Notes under the pieces: model-generated
Databases searched by the model: none
What the model saw: the letters and a program-made list of their open reading frames with translations, nothing else
What the model was told of the DNA's origin: nothing
Source: Actinomycetospora sp.
Lineage (GTDB): Bacteria > Actinomycetota > Actinomycetes > Mycobacteriales > Pseudonocardiaceae
NCBI GenBank assembly: GCA_025925615.1
Contig: JAICLN010000167.1
Span: 1 to 8,840, forward strand
Length of the DNA stretch: 8,840 bases
Reading direction: 5' to 3'
Shown: in pieces, positions 5,254 through 8,840 of the stretch
How the letters are laid out: every line of letters begins with the position of its first letter
Numbering within the stretch: the stretch's first letter is position 1
Position numbers and translations under genes: made by a program

Positions 5254-6024
5254 GTGACCGCAGGCCGCTTCAGCGGGAAGGTCGTCATCGTGACCGGGGG
5301 CGGCTCCGGCATCGGCGCCGCCACGGCGCACCGCTTCGCGGCGGACGGCGCGACCGTCGTCGTCACCGGCCGATCGTCGGACAAGCTCGAGAAGACCGTC
5401 GCCGACGCCCCGGGCGGCTCCACCGTCGTCGCCCGCGCCGCCGACACCTCGGACGAGCAGGCGATCACCCACCTCGTCGACACGGTGGCACGCGAGCACG
5501 GCCGGCTCGACACCCTGGTCAACAACGCGGCGATCGCCGAGCCGGGCACCGTCACCGACCTCGACGCCGACAACTGGGCCCAGGTCATGGCGATCGACGT
5601 CAACGGCGTCTTCTTCGCCTCGAAGGCCGCGATGCCGCACCTGGTCGCCACGAAGGGCAGCATCGTCAACGTCGGTTCGGTCTCCGGGCTCGGCGGCGAC
5701 TGGGGGATGGCCGCCTACAACGCGGCCAAGGGCGCCGTCGTGAACCTGACCAACGCGATGGCGCTCGACCACGGCGGCGACGGCGTGCGCGTCAACGCGG
5801 TGCACCCCAGCCTCACGGTGACCGACATGAGCGCGGGCATCCGCGAGGACGACGACACCCTGGCGAAGTTCCGCGACCGCATCCCGATGGGCCGGCCCGC
5901 CGAGCCCGCCGAGGTCGGCGACGTGATCGCCTTCCTCGCCAGCGAGGACGCCCGCTTCGTCAACGGCGCCCACCTGCCCGTCGACGGCGGCCTCGGCGCC
6001 TCGAACGGCCAGCCGCGGATGTAG
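5254..6024 (+). CDS. SDR family oxidoreductase (classical, 3-oxoacyl-ACP reductase-like)
   Basis: This 256-residue protein is a classical short-chain dehydrogenase/reductase. It shows TGGGSGIG (14-21, cofactor loop), TGR (38-40, where Arg40 after strand 2 favours NADP(H)), the D64 position after strand 3, NNAA (90-93), and the full catalytic tetrad N117, S142, Y155 and K159 (YNAAK). The C-terminal VNGAHLPVDGG is typical of the family. It should catalyse reversible oxidation of an alcohol or reduction of a ketone in the cytoplasm, likely as a tetramer; the substrate is not predictable. The start is GTG 5254, with GAGGAG six nt upstream, one of the best ribosome sites in the window. It is divergent from map and convergent with the flavin monooxygenase, from which it is separated by a strong palindromic terminator. 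Its last codons are ATG TAG inside the outer arm of that palindrome. Confidence 0.92.
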   Translation: MTAGRFSGKVVIVTGGGSGIGAATAHRFAADGATVVVTGRSSDKLEKTVADAPGGSTVVARAADTSDEQAITHLVDTVAREHGRLDTLVNNAAIAEPGTVTDLDADNWAQVMAIDVNGVFFASKAAMPHLVATKGSIVNVGSVSGLGGDWGMAAYNAAKGAVVNLTNAMALDHGGDGVRVNAVHPSLTVTDMSAGIREDDDTLAKFRDRIPMGRPAEPAEVGDVIAFLASEDARFVNGAHLPVDGGLGASNGQPRM

Positions 6025-6099
6025 GTGGCCTTCGGCCATGTGAGCACTTTCCGGGGCTATAACCCCGGAAAGTGCTCACGAGCGCGCAGCGCACCTACA
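6020..6099. terminator. Bidirectional terminator within a nested symmetric palindrome
   Basis: The core is a perfect 17-bp inverted repeat (GTGAGCACTTTCCGGGG at 6040-6056; complement at 6063-6079) around the 6-nt loop CTATAA. It sits midway between the convergent SDR and monooxygenase genes, so it should stop transcription from both sides; it lacks a T-tract, as is usual in actinobacteria. Outside it, TGTAGGTG (6020-6027) is perfectly complementary to CACCTACA (6092-6099), each separated from the core by exactly 12 unpaired nt. Both outer arms contain the TAG stop of a flanking gene. The left 12-nt segment can form a small GGCC-TTC-GGCC hairpin (6027-6037). Confidence 0.8.
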
Positions 6100-7549
6100 G
6101 GAACTCGTACTCCGACGGGTCCAACGCCTTGGTCGCCTTCTCGTACTCGACCATGTAGCCGGGCCAGTTGGTGACGATGCGGCCGGAGGCGTCGCGGTAC
6201 CAGGAGTCGCACGCGAGCCAGGCGGTCCCCCGGAACCGTTCCTGCACCTCGCGGTCGTACTCCGCCTCGACGTCGGGCCGCACGTCCACCGCCGCCGCCC
6301 CGCGCCGGTCGGCCTCCTCGAGGGCGCTGCGCACGTACCGCGCCTGCGCCTCGAGGTAGACGATGATCGAGCCGCCCGAGGTGTTGGTGTTCGGGCCGTA
6401 GAGCACGAACAGCGACGGGAAGCCGGGCACCGTCATCCCCAGGTGCGCGTGCGGGCCGTCGGACCACGCGTCCCGCAGCGACGTCCCGCCCCGCCCGTAG
6501 ATCTCCATCGGGAACATGAACTGGGTGGTCTTGAACCCGGTGCCCCAGACGATCGTGTCGACGCGGTGCAGCGTGCCGTCCGCGGTGCGCACGCCGTCGG
6601 CCTCGATCCGCTCGACGGAGCCGGTGACGACGTCGACGTTGTCGCGCTGCAGGGCCGGGAGCCAGTGCGAGCTGAACAGCACCCGCTTGCACCCGAAGGT
6701 GTAGTCCGGCCAGACCTTGCGGCGCACCTCGGGGTCGCGCAGCTGACGCGCCATGAACCACCTCGAGCGGAACGAGAGCAGCCAGCCGAAGCTCCGCGGG
6801 GTGCGGATGGCCAGGGTCAGCGACTCGAGGTAGACGTTCTTGAGGCCCCACCGGCGGACCCGCTGCAGGTAGGGGACCTTCATCAGGCCGCGCACGACCT
6901 TCGGGTAGAGCACGTTCTTGCGCGGGAGGAACCAGTTCCCGGTCCGCTGGAAGACCGAGAGCCGCCCGACGACCGGAGCGATCTCGGGCACGAACTGGAC
7001 GGCGCTGGCCCCGGTGCCGATGACCCCGACGCGGCGCCCGGTGAGGTCGTGGTCGTGGTCCCACTCGGCGGAGTGGAAGGTGTGGCCGGCGAAGTCCTCA
7101 CGCCCGGGGATGTTCGGGATCGAGGGCTGGGCGAGCTGACCCGTGGCGACCACCACCGCGTCGGCGGTCCAGGTCCGGGGCTCGCCGTCGGTCTCGGCCT
7201 CGATCCGCCAGTGCTTCGCCTCGTCGTCCCACCGGGTCTCGCTGACCCGGGTGCCCGGGACGACGAGGTCGGCGACGCCGTGCTCGCGGGCCACCGTGCG
7301 GAGGTAGTCGAGGATCTCCGACTGCGGCGAGCAGAGCCGTGACCAGCTGCGACGCTGCGCGTACGAGTAGGAGTAGAGGTGGCTGGGGACGTCGCACGCG
7401 GCGCCCGGGTAGGAGTTCGCGAGCCACGTCCCGCCGATGCCCGACGACGCGTCGAGGATCGTGACGTCGGTGTATCCGTGGGCCCGCAGCTCGATCGCCG
7501 CCCCGATGCCGCCGAACCCGGCACCGATGATCACCACGCGTCTGGCCAC
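6095..7549 (-). CDS. Flavin-dependent monooxygenase, Baeyer-Villiger type
   Basis: This 484-residue protein has two dinucleotide folds: the FAD motif GAGFGG (9-14) and the NADPH motif GTGASA (178-183). Between them lies the Baeyer-Villiger fingerprint FAGHTFHSAEWD (153-164), matching F-x-G-x3-H-x3-W-D. GGTW (39-42), YPGAACDVPS (47-56) and a late GTGFK are also typical. Such enzymes use NADPH and O2 to insert oxygen next to a ketone, forming an ester or lactone, or to oxidise N or S atoms. Length is on the short side for the class but complete from start to WPGYMVEYEKAT near the C-terminus, another family landmark. The start is GTG 7549, with GGGAG about 8-9 nt upstream and TAGGTT (7591-7586) as a possible -10. 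It is divergent from the DCC protein and convergent with the SDR. No dedicated hydrolase or regulator is adjacent, so the substrate is open. Confidence 0.9.
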   Translation of the reverse strand: MARRVVIIGAGFGGIGAAIELRAHGYTDVTILDASSGIGGTWLANSYPGAACDVPSHLYSYSYAQRRSWSRLCSPQSEILDYLRTVAREHGVADLVVPGTRVSETRWDDEAKHWRIEAETDGEPRTWTADAVVVATGQLAQPSIPNIPGREDFAGHTFHSAEWDHDHDLTGRRVGVIGTGASAVQFVPEIAPVVGRLSVFQRTGNWFLPRKNVLYPKVVRGLMKVPYLQRVRRWGLKNVYLESLTLAIRTPRSFGWLLSFRSRWFMARQLRDPEVRRKVWPDYTFGCKRVLFSSHWLPALQRDNVDVVTGSVERIEADGVRTADGTLHRVDTIVWGTGFKTTQFMFPMEIYGRGGTSLRDAWSDGPHAHLGMTVPGFPSLFVLYGPNTNTSGGSIIVYLEAQARYVRSALEEADRRGAAAVDVRPDVEAEYDREVQERFRGTAWLACDSWYRDASGRIVTNWPGYMVEYEKATKALDPSEYEFL

Positions 7550-7585
7550 TGGTCGAGCTCCCGTCTCCGCAGTGTCGTGACCCGG

Positions 7586-7591
7586 AACCTA
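7586..7591 (-). promoter_or_regulatory. Candidate -10 element for the flavin monooxygenase
   Basis: TAGGTT on the minus strand fits TANNNT and would start a transcript with a leader of about 30 nt containing the GGGAG ribosome site. The whole divergent gap (7550-7607) is only 58 nt, so this promoter and that of the DCC gene must overlap. No clear -35 was seen. Confidence 0.35.
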
Positions 7592-7607
7592 TGGGCATCC
7601 TGATCTC

Positions 7608-7988
7608 GTGGCTGAACGAGTACTGGTCTTCGACGGTGACTGTGGGTTCTGCACGCGCAGCGTCGGGTGGGTCCGCGCGATGGACCGGCGCGGGCGGATC
7701 GCGGTCCGGCCCTACCAGGAGCCGGGCGCCCCGGAGTCGATCGGCACCGACGCGGCGACCTGCGCGGACGCCGTGCAGTGGTGCGGCCCCGACGGTCACC
7801 GGCTCGCCGGCGCGGCCGCGGTCAGCGCCGTGCTCGACACCGTGACCGGGACGCCGATCCCCTCGGCCCTCTACCGGGTGACCGCCCCGGTGCAGGAGCG
7901 GGTGTACCGCTGGGTGGCCGACCACCGCTCGCGCTTCCCCGGGATGACGCCGTACTGCCAGTCGCATCCCGGGTCCTGCGCCCGCTGA
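7608..7988 (+). CDS. DCC family (DUF393) thiol-disulfide oxidoreductase-like protein
   Basis: This 126-residue protein begins with the family signature VFDGDCGFCTRSVGWV (7-22), containing the CxxC pair C12 and C15 that names the DCC family. VRPYQ (33-37) and the central segment with LAGAAAVSAVL (about 66-76) fit the usual DUF393 pattern. The fold is predicted to be thioredoxin-like; a redox role is assumed for the family but few members have been tested. Four extra cysteines are present: C52 and C59 (approximate) and C117 and C124, the latter in a YCQSHPGSCAR C-terminus that may form a second pair. No signal peptide or membrane segment. The start is GTG 7608; there is no ribosome site, but CATCCT (7596-7601) lies six nt upstream, suggesting a leaderless transcript. 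The gene converges with the amidase. Confidence 0.85.
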   Translation: MAERVLVFDGDCGFCTRSVGWVRAMDRRGRIAVRPYQEPGAPESIGTDAATCADAVQWCGPDGHRLAGAAAVSAVLDTVTGTPIPSALYRVTAPVQERVYRWVADHRSRFPGMTPYCQSHPGSCAR

Positions 7989-8051
7989 GCACCGGTGCCG
8001 ACGATGTGGCTTTTCGGACACTCAACGTCTGCGATGCGACACCGCTGACAT
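7989..8051. other. Convergent gap between DCC and amidase genes
   Basis: This 63-nt gap has a 10-bp palindrome GCACCGGTGC (7989-7998, overlapping nothing coding) and a comparatively A/T-rich tract at about 8003-8043 containing GGCTTTTCGG. I found no stem-loop long enough to call a terminator. The tract is not explained by any gene. Confidence 0.3.
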
Positions 8052-8840
8052 TCACCTGGCCGCGGTCACCTGGCCGGCCACCGACATCAGCAGCGCGTCC
8101 TGGCCGCGCGCGGCCACGAGCTGCACCGCCCGCGGCAGGTCCGCCCCGGTGTCGACGGGCAGCGTCACGGCCGGCTGGCCGGTGTGGTTCCACAGCGGGG
8201 TGTGCGCGTAGAGGCGGCCCATCGAGGTCAGGGTCGCGACGCCGTTGCGACGAGTGCCGTGCGCCGGCCCACCCCAGCGGTCGACCAGCGGGGCCGGGCC
8301 GCGCATCGTCGGGGTGAGCAGGACGTCGACGCCGAGCTCGTCGAGCACCTGCGCGCCCCACCGCTCGCCGTGGCGCACCGCCGCCCGCACGACGGCGGGT
8401 GCGACGAGGCCCCCGGCGCGCGCGAGCTCGCGGATCCGGTCCTCGAGCAGCTCAGGCCGGTCGGCCCCGGCCGCGGCGTCGTGCAGCCCGCGGAGGATCC
8501 GGGTGGTGACGCCGAGCGCGGCGGCCTGGGCGCGGTCGGCGCGGATCCGGACGGGACGGACCCGGTGGCCGAGGTCGGCGAGACGGTCCGCCACGAGCCG
8601 CACCGCGCCCGCGGCGTGTGCCTCGAGCCGCAGCGGCGGGGCCAGCGGGGCCGGATCCACCGCCACCCCGATCCGCAACCGGCCCGGAGACACGGCGAGC
8701 GCGTCGCGCAGCGACTCCGGGAACCGCCCGATCGTGTCGAGGTAGTCCGCGGCGAGCCCGAGGTCGCGGGTCAGGCAGCCCTGCGTCGAGAGGCCGTGCC
8801 ACCCGCCGCTCGAGGGCATCGTCCCGGTCGTCGGCTTGAA
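8052..8840 (-). CDS. Amidase-signature family hydrolase, C-terminal part
   Basis: The frame enters at the right edge and runs 262 codons to the stop at 8054-8052, so the N-terminus is missing. The visible part opens with FKPTTGTMP, the segment that follows the Gly-Ser-rich active site in amidase-signature enzymes, then STQGCLTRDLGLAADYLDTI, the helix usually reading GPLTR-x-V-x-D. Late in the protein VDVLLTPTM and PLWNHTGQPAVTLP correspond to the conserved strand and the N-x-T-G-x-P-A-x-x-x-P element. These enzymes hydrolyse amides, or form Gln-tRNA(Gln) as GatA. The Ser-cisSer-Lys triad lies beyond the window, so activity cannot be judged. The sequence is too divergent in the middle for GatA, and no gatB or gatC is seen. 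An internal ATG at 8819 is not a likely start since the conserved KPTTG lies upstream of it. Confidence 0.85.
   Translation of the reverse strand, partial: FKPTTGTMPSSGGWHGLSTQGCLTRDLGLAADYLDTIGRFPESLRDALAVSPGRLRIGVAVDPAPLAPPLRLEAHAAGAVRLVADRLADLGHRVRPVRIRADRAQAAALGVTTRILRGLHDAAAGADRPELLEDRIRELARAGGLVAPAVVRAAVRHGERWGAQVLDELGVDVLLTPTMRGPAPLVDRWGGPAHGTRRNGVATLTSMGRLYAHTPLWNHTGQPAVTLPVDTGADLPRAVQLVAARGQDALLMSVAGQVTAAR

Noticed and set aside
4260..5669. N-terminally extended map of 469 residues
   Set aside because: The extension is antisense to the SDR gene and has no homology; GTG 5039 has a ribosome site and matches the family's usual N-terminus.
4308..6062. Long plus-strand open frame of 584 codons across map and the SDR
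   Set aside because: It is antisense to map and out of frame with the SDR. Its product is a low-complexity Gly/Arg/Ala/Val sequence with no motif, as expected from shadow frames in GC-rich DNA.
1..8840. CRISPR array, tRNA, prophage or insertion sequence
   Set aside because: No regularly spaced repeats, cloverleaf with CCA-type end, integrase, transposase or terminal inverted repeats were seen on either strand.

Overview
The window comes from a very GC-rich actinobacterium. Codon third positions are almost all G or C, GTG starts are frequent, and several genes have a TANNNT-like -10 hexamer 6-8 nt before the start codon, the layout expected for leaderless mRNAs. Protein similarity recalled from memory suggests Pseudonocardiaceae (Pseudonocardia or Actinomycetospora-like), but this is an inference. 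No tRNA, rRNA, CRISPR array, insertion sequence or integrase was seen, and there is no gene-free stretch above 300 bases; the largest gap is 5040-5253.

Layout. (1) 1-703, minus: the N-terminal part of a polytopic family 39 glycosyltransferase that runs off the left edge. (2) 829-2474, plus: a compact two-gene unit pairing a BglII/BstYI-like restriction endonuclease with an MT-A70 adenine methyltransferase, read here as a Type II restriction-modification system. It is followed at 2572-2799 by a small helix-turn-helix protein with an RGRGG tail. (3) 5039 down to 2813, minus: a tight three-gene operon of type I methionine aminopeptidase, a metallo-beta-lactamase-fold hydrolase (GTGA overlap) and a SnoaL/NTF2-fold protein (11-nt gap). 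(4) 5040-5253: a divergent regulatory region with a perfect GAATGACA-N4-TGTCATTC dyad and two tandem DnaA-box-like sequences. (5) 5254-6024, plus: an SDR oxidoreductase, separated by a strong symmetric palindrome from a convergent Baeyer-Villiger-type flavin monooxygenase (6095-7549, minus). (6) 7608-7988, plus: a DCC/DUF393 thiol protein divergent from the monooxygenase. (7) 8052-8840, minus: the C-terminal part of an amidase-signature hydrolase that runs off the right edge.

How the genes fit together. The restriction-modification pair is the only obvious defence unit; the methyltransferase appears to have its own promoter in the 71-nt gap, which would let protection be made independently of the nuclease. 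The map operon mixes a housekeeping enzyme with two enzymes of unknown substrate. The SDR, monooxygenase, MBL hydrolase and amidase look like ordinary accessory metabolism of a soil actinobacterium, with no shared pathway provable from sequence. The points most worth following are the BglII-fold nuclease paired with an m6A-type methyltransferase, the tandem DnaA boxes, and the nested palindrome whose outer arms hold the stop codons of both flanking genes.
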